Origin: a virus
DNA length: 22,682 bases
Strand: one strand, 5' to 3'
IMG/VR virus record: IMGVR_UViG_3300010354_000716
Location: 1 to 22,682 of that record
The translations under genes were made by a program, and so were the position numbers. The notes beneath the pieces were generated by a model. That model was not told where the DNA came from and searched no databases. It saw nothing but the letters and a program-made list of their open reading frames with translations. Shown here one piece after another: positions 12,768-19,752 of this stretch (positions within the stretch are counted from its first letter, which is position 1; every line of letters begins with the position of its first letter).

Positions 12768-12777
12768 TATCTTAGCA

Positions 12778-12785
12778 GATAAATA
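12778..12785 (+). promoter_or_regulatory. late-promoter-like box GATAAATA
   Basis: One mismatch from TATAAATA, in the divergent gap between 12767 and 12840. It would start a + strand transcript near 12791, about 50 bases before the ATG at 12840. Confidence 0.35.
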
Positions 12786-12839
12786 ATTAAGAATATTTAG
12801 TGTTGCCTAATCACCCTAAATTACTTTTTGATACGAAAC

Positions 12840-13358
12840 ATGATATTACATGATTTATTTCTACCTGAATCACTTAGTCAAGAAATAATTAAATTCTGTT
12901 TTAACGATGGTAAGATACATTTTAGAAACAATTCATACGGTAACTCTAGGAAATTTTGTAATCTTAATCAGATTGATGTAGAACTCAAGTATAAAGTTAA
13001 AAATTTTTCAAAATTGTGCTATCTTAAAATATTTGGTGTTGATGTAATAGATGAACCTAAGTTTGGTAATTTCATAAGTGTTCATAATGAAAATGGATTT
13101 GTTCATGCCCACAGGGATGTAAGCGAAGTTGAAAACTTTTCTCATGTTAGAATCAACTTTCTAGTTCAAAAACCAATAGAAGGCGGTATACCTATAATAA
13201 ACGGAACAGAACTACAAATTGAAGAAAGCGGCTGTTGGCTAAATTTAGCCAGTAGATATATACATTCATCTACACCTGTTGTAGGAGAAAAAGAAAGGGT
13301 AGTTTTAAGTTTAGGATCTTATATAAATGATAAAGTTATTATGCGGACCACAACATGA
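12840..13358 (+). CDS. putative 2OG-Fe(II) oxygenase
   Basis: A 172-aa protein with GFVHAH91-R-D93 (HxD), RINFLVQKPIEGGIP, a SGCWLNLASRYIH142SSTP strand and R153 in KERVVLSLGSY. All three metal ligands and the 2OG Arg are present. I start it at ATG 12840 (MILHDLFLPESLSQEI, the usual N-terminus of this family); an in-frame TTG at 12828 is possible. No Shine-Dalgarno is seen. Its last 32 bases overlap the QueC-like gene, so the two are probably translated together. Confidence 0.78.
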   Translation: MILHDLFLPESLSQEIIKFCFNDGKIHFRNNSYGNSRKFCNLNQIDVELKYKVKNFSKLCYLKIFGVDVIDEPKFGNFISVHNENGFVHAHRDVSEVENFSHVRINFLVQKPIEGGIPIINGTELQIEESGCWLNLASRYIHSSTPVVGEKERVVLSLGSYINDKVIMRTTT

Positions 13359-14022
13359 TGTAAGAGAATTTAATTTTTCTTTGCCTAGTTACGATTTAAA
13401 TTTACCAGCAGCTAACCTTTATTATCGTCTAAACAAAATTAAACAAAATTATAGAATTGGTGTTTTAGTTAGTGGTGGATTAGATAGTGCATTGCTATAT
13501 TATGTTTTGCAAAAGTCTAATCAAATGATCAATAGTAAATTTACTATTACACCTTATACAGTAAAACGTGTTGACGGCTCTTACAAATATGCTCTAAATA
13601 CTATCAACTATATTAATGATATTTTTGGAATACCTAATACAGATCTTAATTTGGTAGGTGATATTAGTCTAGAAGAAAGATTACAGGTTGATTCTGGTGT
13701 TAAGGACGTTTTAAAAGATAATGACTTTGTATATGTAGGAATTATAGATGCTAGGCCTGAACATTTAATAGGATGGTTTCAATTTGAGTTCAAAGAAACT
13801 TTACGTCTAAAATACCCCTTGATGCATCTTCAAAAATCTCATATAATAGATATAATAATTCAAAATAAATTATATGAATTATTTCCCCTCACTCATACCT
13901 GCAACATTGATCTACCAAAACCTTGCGGATCATGTAATGGTTGCAGAGAGAGATTTTGGGGATTTTCAGAATTGGGCTTGACAGAAGATGAAATAGATCT
14001 TAAACTACAAAAGCGATCGTGA
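13327..14022 (+). CDS. QueC-like PP-loop enzyme with intact zinc site
   Basis: A 231-aa protein with PP-loop GVLVSGGLDSALLYYV (45-60) and a C-terminal zinc motif C192-x7-C200-x2-C203-x2-C206 (PCGSCNGCRERFWGF), which matches 7-cyano-7-deazaguanine synthase QueC. QueC turns carboxy-deazaguanine into preQ0 with ATP and ammonia. Phages use preQ0 for DNA modification, and QueC-like proteins also act in defence systems (QatC; Cap9 of type IV CBASS). No other queuosine gene (queD, queE, folE, dpdA) is in the window, so the substrate is open. It overlaps the oxygenase gene by 32 bases and ends ten bases inside an aberrant tRNA-like gene. Confidence 0.78.
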   Translation: MIKLLCGPQHDVREFNFSLPSYDLNLPAANLYYRLNKIKQNYRIGVLVSGGLDSALLYYVLQKSNQMINSKFTITPYTVKRVDGSYKYALNTINYINDIFGIPNTDLNLVGDISLEERLQVDSGVKDVLKDNDFVYVGIIDARPEHLIGWFQFEFKETLRLKYPLMHLQKSHIIDIIIQNKLYELFPLTHTCNIDLPKPCGSCNGCRERFWGFSELGLTEDEIDLKLQKRS

Positions 14023-14124
14023 GTGGAATTGGCAGACCTGCCGCTTACCCTTAATTGGATAGCTGGTGACGGGGCACAAGACCTAGTCAACGTGCTTTTG
14101 TAGGTTCGAGGCCTACCGATCGCA
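14013..14124 (+). tRNA. aberrant Leu-type tRNA-like gene, possibly TAA
   Basis: 112 nt. The acceptor GCGATCG/CGATCGC and T-arm GTAGG-TTCGAGG-CCTAC are perfect, and GTGGAATTGGCAGAC is the usual Leu D-arm. The anticodon region is abnormal: TTACC pairs with GGTGA but encloses 15 bases (CTTAATTGGATAGCT) rather than seven, with TAA where a Leu anticodon would lie. The variable arm contains GCAC-AA-GAC-CTA-GTC-AAC-GTGC. Discriminator A is followed by TAG, so CCA is not encoded, unlike all other tRNAs here. It may be an intact but unusual tRNA, one with an insertion, or a decaying copy. Its first ten bases are coding for the QueC-like protein. Confidence 0.55.
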
Positions 14125-14135
14125 TAGACATAAAA

Positions 14136-14783
14136 ATGGATAGATTAGAAATAATACCATGGAGAGAATTCCAAATAGGAATAGCTCCGTTATGGAAAAA
14201 TCAAAATCCTCAGACTATCCCTATATACAATAATCCCTTTGGATTGATTCAATACTCAAATAATTATCTACATCAAAAAATAATCTATTTTCCTTGTAGG
14301 TATGTTATAAACAATCATGTCGTTGGTTATATTAGTATCTATAACATAAGCGATATTCATATTAGGCCTAGGGGTATCTATATATTAGAAGAATATCAAG
14401 GGATAGGATTAGGACACAAAATGCAGCAATTGGCATGGGATCTATTTCCTAAATCCTTTTACAGAGCCTTCATTATAACTGCACAAGCAGAAAGGTTCTG
14501 CATTTATAGCAAAATGAAAATCGTTCCCAATATTCCTACTCTTTTTAGCAAATTCAGTAATCAAAATCTCAAACTGCTTTGTCATGAAAGGCAGCAATAT
14601 CCAACAAATAGCGAGATAGAAGAAAATCAAAACTGGATTGAGAAAATGTCTAGTGATTTTTCATTTGGTGGAAAGAACAACCTTAATTGTAATTGGAATT
14701 CTCAAGAATGGCTAGAGTATTTTGATAAAAACAAAGGTGATTACGAAAATTATGTTTTCAATTTAGATGTTGATCTTTGCTAA
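14136..14783 (+). CDS. GNAT-family N-acetyltransferase
   Basis: A 215-aa protein with GNAT motif A: GIYILEEYQGIGLGHKMQQL (about 80-99), giving the acetyl-CoA pyrophosphate-binding Q/R-x-x-G-x-G/A loop. A core beta-strand VVGYISIYN precedes it. An extra C-terminal segment (about 125-215) with SDFSFGG is not typical. It starts 11 bases after the tRNA-like gene without a Shine-Dalgarno. Its stop codon abuts the stop of the convergent SGNH gene. Acceptor unknown. Confidence 0.75.
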   Translation: MDRLEIIPWREFQIGIAPLWKNQNPQTIPIYNNPFGLIQYSNNYLHQKIIYFPCRYVINNHVVGYISIYNISDIHIRPRGIYILEEYQGIGLGHKMQQLAWDLFPKSFYRAFIITAQAERFCIYSKMKIVPNIPTLFSKFSNQNLKLLCHERQQYPTNSEIEENQNWIEKMSSDFSFGGKNNLNCNWNSQEWLEYFDKNKGDYENYVFNLDVDLC

Positions 14784-15587
14784 TCATAATTTGTATAACC
14801 TAGGAATAGGCTGTTTTGTAAAAAGCTCGTCGTATTGATCTTTAGTTTCTAAAACTACCTTGTGCCAATGAGACGCATATTCTTCAGTAGTTTTTTTGAA
14901 TTCTGTTGCAGGCCAAAGTTTTTTCAGATATTCAAGATATTCTAAGGGATGTGCATGGCAATCTTCATACCATCCCTTTCCATAGATATCATGCGTAGCA
15001 TCAGGATGCTTGCTGATTGATCTAGGTTTAATGCTTTGCCAATCATTATTAAATATTAATTCAAAAATACTTTCCCTTATATATGAAGTATCATAACAAG
15101 ACACTATTTTTTCTTGTTGGCTGTTTAAAATCGTCTCACCTGCTTGTCCTTTAATGATAGGAACCATTGACATAAAATGATGATCTACTTTTTTATTCTC
15201 TAAAAAGTTTTTTGCAAATGTTATAAGGGTAAGGTCCCGTAAAAGGTAGTGTGTTTCGTCATAAAGCAGATACCAATCTTTAGGATAATAGTCTTGACTC
15301 CATAAGTTACCCGCTGGCAACCATTCACCTTTATAGAATCTATCTTCTCTGTGGAAATTAGTCCACATTACCATAACTAAATCTTTTTCCGTAAATTTAT
15401 GCAGAGCATCAGCTTCTGAAATAGTATGTGCAATATACAGATTACCTGCACCCTTCATACCGTAATTGTATAATGGTTTAGGTTTTATTTCTTCTGCAAG
15501 TATATCTGCCCACGTTGGCCATCTATAATTTGTAAAACTACAGCCAAAGGTAAAAACTCTATTATATTTTTCTAAATTTAAATTCAT
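14784..15587 (-). CDS. SGNH/GDSL hydrolase-like protein
   Basis: A 267-aa protein with block I FTFGCSFT (S17), NYGMKGAGN (41-49, Gly/Asn oxyanion block), and a C-terminal D209-C-H211-A-H213-P block resembling the DxxH of SGNH hydrolases. Such proteins are common in marine T4-like phages and usually lie near tail or glycan genes, where they may deacylate polysaccharide or lipopolysaccharide. The pairing with a glycosyltransferase-like gene (four-base ATGA overlap at 15584) supports a surface-glycan role. No signal peptide. Confidence 0.72.
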   Translation of the reverse strand: MNLNLEKYNRVFTFGCSFTNYRWPTWADILAEEIKPKPLYNYGMKGAGNLYIAHTISEADALHKFTEKDLVMVMWTNFHREDRFYKGEWLPAGNLWSQDYYPKDWYLLYDETHYLLRDLTLITFAKNFLENKKVDHHFMSMVPIIKGQAGETILNSQQEKIVSCYDTSYIRESIFELIFNNDWQSIKPRSISKHPDATHDIYGKGWYEDCHAHPLEYLEYLKKLWPATEFKKTTEEYASHWHKVVLETKDQYDELFTKQPIPRLYKL

Positions 15588-16612
15588 TTATAGTGCTTCT
15601 TGCAGTGTAGATAATGAGTGTAGATCATATGTTGCGGTTCAATTATTTCCCTGTGGTTTTCACACAAGTTTACAACAAAAGGATCTATTTTATTAATATC
15701 CTGTATTAAATTCTTATAATGCTCTTTATTATGTAGTAGCTTGGGATATATTTTTTCTGTTAATTTTGTAAGCTCATCATTTGAAGTATTTGCAATCCTT
15801 AACAAGTTTTGAGCTATCATCTCAAATCTTTTTTCTTCGTCAGGCTCGCTATCAAAAGAATAATCAAAGACTTCGTCATAGAGTTCAAACCCAAAATCTT
15901 TTAAAACTTTATGAATCCCCACTCTTGATGATATGATAAAAGGTTTCATATATTTTAAAGCAGGTATAGTTTTTTCAGTTATAAAATAAGAATATATAGT
16001 AGCCTCAGTTACCAATTGACAAAAACTTTCATAATATTGATCTGGTATTTGATTACTCCATCCATAGTTTTTAATATCCTTCATTTGGTCTAAAAGTGTA
16101 ATTTTAGGTGTCCAATATTGCCAATCTTTGTAATCAAATGAACAATCAATATTGCGTTCGTTTTGACCCCAATCTGAGCTGTTCCAACTAAAAGCTGCTT
16201 TTTCTAATAGGCCATATTTTGCTAACTTATCAATTTGAAGGCATCTAAACCAATGAGGTTTACCATTTAAACATACAAAGGGATATTTGATTTCTGCCTG
16301 TTTGTAATTAACAAACTTATCATGCCAAATGAACATGAAGTTGAAGGGATAGTCAACTACATTTACATTTCTAAATCTTGGATCATTAACATCATGTAGT
16401 AAAGGACTTCCAGGAAAGCTGCCATTTATTACAAATAGTTCACAATTTTTTTCATTAATATAGTCTATGAGATTATCCCAACCAAAGACATTACCAAATG
16501 ATGTGTAGCACCATTCTTGTTGATTAAAAAGAATAACAGCATCTGGATTAATATCTGGACTAATATGTTTCTTGAAATCTGCCGGAGATATTGTGTTAAG
16601 CGCGAGTATCAT
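15584..16612 (-). CDS. glycosyltransferase-like protein (GT10/fucosyltransferase-type C-terminus)
   Basis: A 342-aa protein. Its C-terminal part has YFITEKTIPALKYMKPFIIS followed by SRVGIHKVLKDFGFELYDEV, close to the SEKxxxxLxxGxxPI nucleotide-sugar-binding region of GT10 fucosyltransferases and to abundant marine-phage homologues. The N-terminal 200 residues look like an alpha/beta domain with NQQEWCYTSFG and LFVINGSFPG. It is the first gene of a minus-strand pair with the SGNH hydrolase. A minus-strand AATAAATA box lies about 23 bases upstream of its ATG. Function as a transferase is inferred. Confidence 0.65.
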   Translation of the reverse strand: MILALNTISPADFKKHISPDINPDAVILFNQQEWCYTSFGNVFGWDNLIDYINEKNCELFVINGSFPGSPLLHDVNDPRFRNVNVVDYPFNFMFIWHDKFVNYKQAEIKYPFVCLNGKPHWFRCLQIDKLAKYGLLEKAAFSWNSSDWGQNERNIDCSFDYKDWQYWTPKITLLDQMKDIKNYGWSNQIPDQYYESFCQLVTEATIYSYFITEKTIPALKYMKPFIISSRVGIHKVLKDFGFELYDEVFDYSFDSEPDEEKRFEMIAQNLLRIANTSNDELTKLTEKIYPKLLHNKEHYKNLIQDINKIDPFVVNLCENHREIIEPQHMIYTHYLHCKKHYK

Positions 16613-16634
16613 ATATAATAGACTTTGAAACCAA

Positions 16635-16642
16635 TATTTATT
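16635..16642 (-). promoter_or_regulatory. late-promoter-like box AATAAATA (minus strand)
   Basis: One mismatch from TATAAATA on the minus strand, lying within the inverted repeat CCAATATTTATTGG, about 23 bases before the ATG of the glycosyltransferase-like gene. Confidence 0.38.
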
Positions 16643-16681
16643 GGCACAGTAATAGGGTTTTCTTAAATAATGAAACTATAT

Positions 16682-16762
16682 GCCCCGGTGGTGGAATTGG
16701 TAGACACGCTGGTCTTAGAAGCCAGTCTTCGGGTGAGGGTTCGAGTCCCTCCTGGGGCACCA
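16682..16762 (+). tRNA. tRNA-Leu(TAG)
   Basis: Acceptor GCCCCGG/CTGGGGC, Leu D-arm GTGGAATTGGTAGACAC, anticodon arm CTGGT-CTTAGAA-GCCAG (TAG), variable arm TCTTCGGGT, T-arm GAGGG-TTCGAGT-CCCTC, A discriminator, CCA. Confidence 0.93.
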
Positions 16763-16767
16763 CAAAA

Positions 16768-17358
16768 ATGAAAATCATTGACTGCTTACATATTCCCTTC
16801 TACGAATTTCAATGCGACGAAGGTTTAGTAGATAATGTTCTACAAAGAGCAACAAATACAAAGTTTAATCCAGATGGGGTATCAGATTACTTTTTTGATC
16901 AAAATCTATTTAGATGGTTTGAGCAATGCTTAGAAGACGTAGGTGGTCAATTATACAATGATAAAATTAAATTAAAAATCTCTACATGCTGGATAAACAA
17001 AATTGATAAATTTGAAAATATACACCTGCATCATCATATCAACTCTATAGTAAGCGGAATCATGTATTTTTCAAATGAGTCATCTGGCAAGACAATCTTT
17101 GAAATTCCTAACCCTTGGTTCTTCGCTGAAAATCAACAGGTATTAAAATTGGCTAAGGGTGTAGTTGAAGATAAACCACCAGTTATTAAAACAGAAATTA
17201 CACCTGCTAAAGGTAAATTAATTCTTTTTCCAAGCAGCATTACTCACAGAGTGACCACATATACAGGCAAACCTTCTAGATATACACTAGCATTTAATGC
17301 CTTCTTATCAGGAGTTTTAGCAGAAGGAAGCCCTACAGCACAACTAGTCCTAGGGTAA
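16768..17358 (+). CDS. putative 2OG-Fe(II) oxygenase (2OG-FeII_Oxy_5 type)
   Basis: A 196-aa protein with NIHLH88-H-H90-INSIVSGIMYF, GKLILFPSSITH160RV and R171 in SRYTLAFNAFLSG. It has the same N-terminal LxIPFYEFQ layout as the protein at 1267 and is probably a paralogue. The ATG is five bases after the CCA of tRNA-Leu with no Shine-Dalgarno, so tRNA 3' processing would leave a nearly leaderless mRNA. Three bases separate its stop from the transglutaminase-like gene. Confidence 0.82.
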   Translation: MKIIDCLHIPFYEFQCDEGLVDNVLQRATNTKFNPDGVSDYFFDQNLFRWFEQCLEDVGGQLYNDKIKLKISTCWINKIDKFENIHLHHHINSIVSGIMYFSNESSGKTIFEIPNPWFFAENQQVLKLAKGVVEDKPPVIKTEITPAKGKLILFPSSITHRVTTYTGKPSRYTLAFNAFLSGVLAEGSPTAQLVLG

Positions 17359-17361
17359 ACT

Positions 17362-18090
17362 ATGAAAACTCATGATTTTAATTTTTTAACAAGCAATGAT
17401 AAAGCTAAAGATCTAGAAGTGTATAAAGAAATTTCTAGTCTACTTTCAAAAATGGTAAGCTCAGGAATTTTGTCTCTAGGAGCTGGTCATTGTATTAGTG
17501 TAAGTGATATGATTAGGACAGCTCTGTCACATAGAGGTATCAAATCAAAGCTAGTTGAAGTCAAAACCACTATTTCAAATTTCCATAGTTTTCCACCTGA
17601 TGTGAAATTTGTAGGCTACGAAGAAATAAAAAATCCTGGAGAAATAGATAGTCATGTAGTTGTTGTAACAGAAACCACTCCTTGTTTCTTAATTGACGCT
17701 AGTATCCCCCATCTGTTACCGCAAGGAGTGTTTGCTGTTGTTGAATCTATCGATGTTAAACAAGGATTAGAATTAATAAATTCAAAATTCAAAGCCCATC
17801 AACTAGCAATCTCATATATACAAAAAGAGCAACAGAAGATTCCTTATGTTCACGGTGATTCTATAATTAATAGAATAGAAACAGATAAGAGAATATTCAA
17901 GGGATTAGGCTGGCTCAAAGTTATTGTAATAGTTGCGCTAACTATCAGCAGCTTAAATTTTATAAGAGGGACTTATGATTTTTATCTAACATATATAGTT
18001 ACTGATAATTACTGGGGTCCAACTCACATGAAGGATATTCATGAAAGAGTAGAAAGAATTGAGAAAAAATTAGAACAGCCTAAAAAGTAG
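17362..18090 (+). CDS. transglutaminase-like protein with C-terminal membrane anchor
   Basis: A 242-aa protein. C44 (LGAGHC44ISVSDMIRTAL), H98 (DSH98VVVV) and D112 (FLID112ASIP) fit the Cys-His-Asp triad of papain-like transglutaminase/arylamine-acetyltransferase folds, here in a compact form. Residues 181-202 (GLGWLKVIVIVALTISSLNF) are a single transmembrane helix, and the last 25 residues form a short coiled-coil (HERVERIEKKLEQPKK). It follows the oxygenase by three bases and precedes two small genes. Possibly a membrane-tethered peptidase or amidase; exact activity unknown. Confidence 0.62.
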   Translation: MKTHDFNFLTSNDKAKDLEVYKEISSLLSKMVSSGILSLGAGHCISVSDMIRTALSHRGIKSKLVEVKTTISNFHSFPPDVKFVGYEEIKNPGEIDSHVVVVTETTPCFLIDASIPHLLPQGVFAVVESIDVKQGLELINSKFKAHQLAISYIQKEQQKIPYVHGDSIINRIETDKRIFKGLGWLKVIVIVALTISSLNFIRGTYDFYLTYIVTDNYWGPTHMKDIHERVERIEKKLEQPKK

Positions 18091-18099
18091 GGGATAAAC

Positions 18100-18237
18100 A
18101 TGGCAAAAGCAAAAGATATTTCACAGCGTAAAAAACTTAAAAAATTAACAAACCAAGGTGGCAGTAAGCCAAAAACCAGTGCAATGAATAAAGGCCAAAA
18201 ACGCAGCTTTAAACTTTACAGAGGACAAGGAAAATGA
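18100..18237 (+). CDS. small basic protein, 45 aa
   Basis: Sequence MAKAKDISQRKKLKKLTNQG followed by GSKPKTSAMNKGQKRSFKLY and RGQGK. About one third of residues are Lys or Arg, no acidic cluster, so it probably binds nucleic acid. A GGGGAT site precedes the ATG by four bases. Its stop overlaps the next start (ATGA), indicating coupling with the CDGSH-like gene. Function unknown. Confidence 0.65.
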   Translation: MAKAKDISQRKKLKKLTNQGGSKPKTSAMNKGQKRSFKLYRGQGK

Positions 18238-18422
18238 GTCCATCTGTTAACCAAATGAAAAAGGGAACGTGTGGTTGTGGTCGTAGCCCTACGGGCAATT
18301 GCATAGGTTGGCATAGCTTGACAAAAGAAGAATATGAACGTAAACTAGCTGAATATAACAAACTAGATGTTACTCCTGAGGAGGAGGAAGCATGGAGAGA
18401 ACTAGAAAAGAAAAATAAGTAA
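18234..18422 (+). CDS. CDGSH-like iron-sulfur small protein, 62 aa
   Basis: Contains C13-G-C15-G-R-S-P-T-G-N-C23-I-G-W-H27, close to the CDGSH [2Fe-2S] ligand pattern CxCxxSx(3)PxCDGSH, with one residue fewer between Ser and the third Cys. The remaining HSLTKEEYERKLAEYNKL and acidic C-terminus are helical. The three Cys plus one His suggest a 2Fe-2S or zinc site. It overlaps the 45-aa gene by ATGA and ends six bases before tRNA-Thr. In this setting it may give electrons or iron to the many Fe(II) oxygenases, but this is inference. Confidence 0.68.
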   Translation: MSPSVNQMKKGTCGCGRSPTGNCIGWHSLTKEEYERKLAEYNKLDVTPEEEEAWRELEKKNK

Positions 18423-18428
18423 CTGTAT

Positions 18429-18503
18429 GCCCCAGTAGCGCAATGGCAGCGCAACTGATTTGTAATCAGTAGGTTGGCGGTTCAAGTCCGTCCTGGGGCA
18501 CCA
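18429..18503 (+). tRNA. tRNA-Thr(TGT)
   Basis: Acceptor GCCCCAG/CTGGGGC, D-stem GCGC/GCGC, anticodon arm ACTGA-TTTGTAA-TCAGT (TGT), T-arm GGCGG-TTCAAGT-CCGTC, A discriminator, CCA. Confidence 0.93.
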
Positions 18504-18508
18504 ATTCC

Positions 18509-18584
18509 GCGGGAGTAGCTCAGTTGGTAGAGCACTTGCCTTCCAAGCAAGATGTCGCGAGTTCGAGACTCGTCTCCCGCTCCA
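18509..18584 (+). tRNA. tRNA-Gly(TCC)
   Basis: Acceptor GCGGGAG/CTCCCGC, D-arm GCTC...GAGC, anticodon arm CTTGC-CTTCCAA-GCAAG (TCC), T-arm GCGAG-TTCGAGA-CTCGT, T discriminator, CCA. Confidence 0.94.
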
Positions 18585-18591
18585 TAACTCT

Positions 18592-19104
18592 ATGAAAGAA
18601 AAATTTATAAAAGCCTATATGGATGTGGCTAGACGGTTTGCAGAACTTAGTCATGCTCGTAGACTTAAAGTAGGTGCCATAGTAGTAAAAGATGACCGTA
18701 TTATTTCCATTGGCTACAATGGTATGCCCTCGGGTTGGGATAACGATTGTGAAGATAAGCTATGGATGGATCAAACTGCAGGTGGTTGGCTTAGCCCAAA
18801 TGAAATATCAGAACGTTGGCCCCATGTTGAATACAATGAAGATGCAGAAGAAGAATATAGATATGCTTTAAAAACAAAGCCAGAAGTCCTTCACGCTGAA
18901 TCAAATGCGATTGCGAAATTAGCTAAGTCAAACGAGAGTGGCGATGGCTCTGATCTATTTGTTACTCATAGCCCTTGCCTTGAATGTGCTAAACTCATTT
19001 ATCAGTCAGGCATTCGCCGTGTTTATTATGGTGAAAACTACAGAGATGACTCAGGATTAAAGTTTCTTGAAAAATCAGGCATTGAGATAAAGTTGATTAA
19101 ATAG
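18592..19104 (+). CDS. dCMP deaminase
   Basis: A 170-aa zinc-dependent deaminase. The zinc and catalytic residues are H101-A-E103 (EVLHAESNAI) and P128-C129-L-E-C132, matching the deoxycytidylate-deaminase (ComEB/T4 Cd) family. The N-terminus HARRLKVGAIVVKDDRIISI and GYNGMPSGWDND are signature strands. It makes dUMP for dTTP synthesis, and in T4-like phages raises the T pool. It begins seven bases after tRNA-Gly's CCA. A 13-bp repeated element overlaps its stop. Confidence 0.93.
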   Translation: MKEKFIKAYMDVARRFAELSHARRLKVGAIVVKDDRIISIGYNGMPSGWDNDCEDKLWMDQTAGGWLSPNEISERWPHVEYNEDAEEEYRYALKTKPEVLHAESNAIAKLAKSNESGDGSDLFVTHSPCLECAKLIYQSGIRRVYYGENYRDDSGLKFLEKSGIEIKLIK

Positions 19105-19114
19105 GGTTATAACT
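19093..19114 (+). repeat. repeated intergenic element, copy 1
   Basis: TTGATTAAATAGG (19093-19105) followed by GTTATAAC; a second copy lies at 19719-19738. It contains the stop codon of dCMP deaminase and lies before the methyltransferase start. Confidence 0.5.
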
Positions 19115-19127
19115 AAAAGGAATTAAA

Positions 19128-19712
19128 TTGAAAACTCTAGTGGATATTATTGTAGAAAAAAAATATGATGCAATGTCTAGAGCCACTGTAGGCACTGACA
19201 AGGAATTTGATCACAAATATTGTTCTTTATGCTACGACAAAGAATTTGAAAAGTATCAAGATAAACCAATTAGCCTATTAGAAATCGGAGTAGAATCTGG
19301 CGGCAGTCTAATTGTATGGAATGAATATTTTCCAAATGCTACTCTAATTATGGGGTTGGAATGTCACCAACCACATATTCAAAAAGCACAACACTATACA
19401 CAAAATCTTTGGAATGTTAGAGTTGTTAATGCCGATGCTTACAATGCAGAATTTGTAAATCAACTACCGCAGTTTGATATTATTATTGACGATGGCCCTC
19501 ACGATAAAGAAAGTCAATTAAAGTCAATGAATCTATATTGCAGTAAAATTAAACCAGGTGGATGTTATGTCATTGAAGACATTCAAGACATCGCTTACAC
19601 AGAAGATTTTAAAACTTTAGTTCCAGAAGGTATGACCTATGAGGTTTTTGATTTAAGAGAGCCATCTAACCTATGGGATAGTATCGTTTTTGTAGTTAGG
19701 AAGCCTGTTTAA
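19128..19712 (+). CDS. SAM-dependent methyltransferase (Methyltransf_24/CmcI-like)
   Basis: A 194-aa protein starting at TTG (19128), supported by AAAAGG seven bases before it. Motif I LLEIGVESGGSLIVWNEYFP (about 49-68), GLEC acidic strand, NADAYN (about 104-109), and a metal-type IIDDGPHDKESQLKSM (about 119-134). IIDDGxH is typical of CmcI/TylF/Methyltransf_24 O-methyltransferases, which use Mg2+. CmcI-like proteins are often part of antibiotic or glycan methylation. It lies between dCMP deaminase and a GNAT-like gene. Confidence 0.8.
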   Translation: MKTLVDIIVEKKYDAMSRATVGTDKEFDHKYCSLCYDKEFEKYQDKPISLLEIGVESGGSLIVWNEYFPNATLIMGLECHQPHIQKAQHYTQNLWNVRVVNADAYNAEFVNQLPQFDIIIDDGPHDKESQLKSMNLYCSKIKPGGCYVIEDIQDIAYTEDFKTLVPEGMTYEVFDLREPSNLWDSIVFVVRKPV

Positions 19713-19718
19713 CTTCAT

Positions 19719-19744
19719 TTGATTAAATAGGTATATAACCTATA
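19719..19744 (+). repeat. repeated intergenic element, copy 2
   Basis: TTGATTAAATAGG (19719-19731) followed by TATATAACC. It includes the inverted repeat ATAGGT-ATATA-ACCTAT upstream of the GNAT-like gene. Copy 1 is at 19093. Confidence 0.5.
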
Positions 19745-19752
19745 TACATAAA

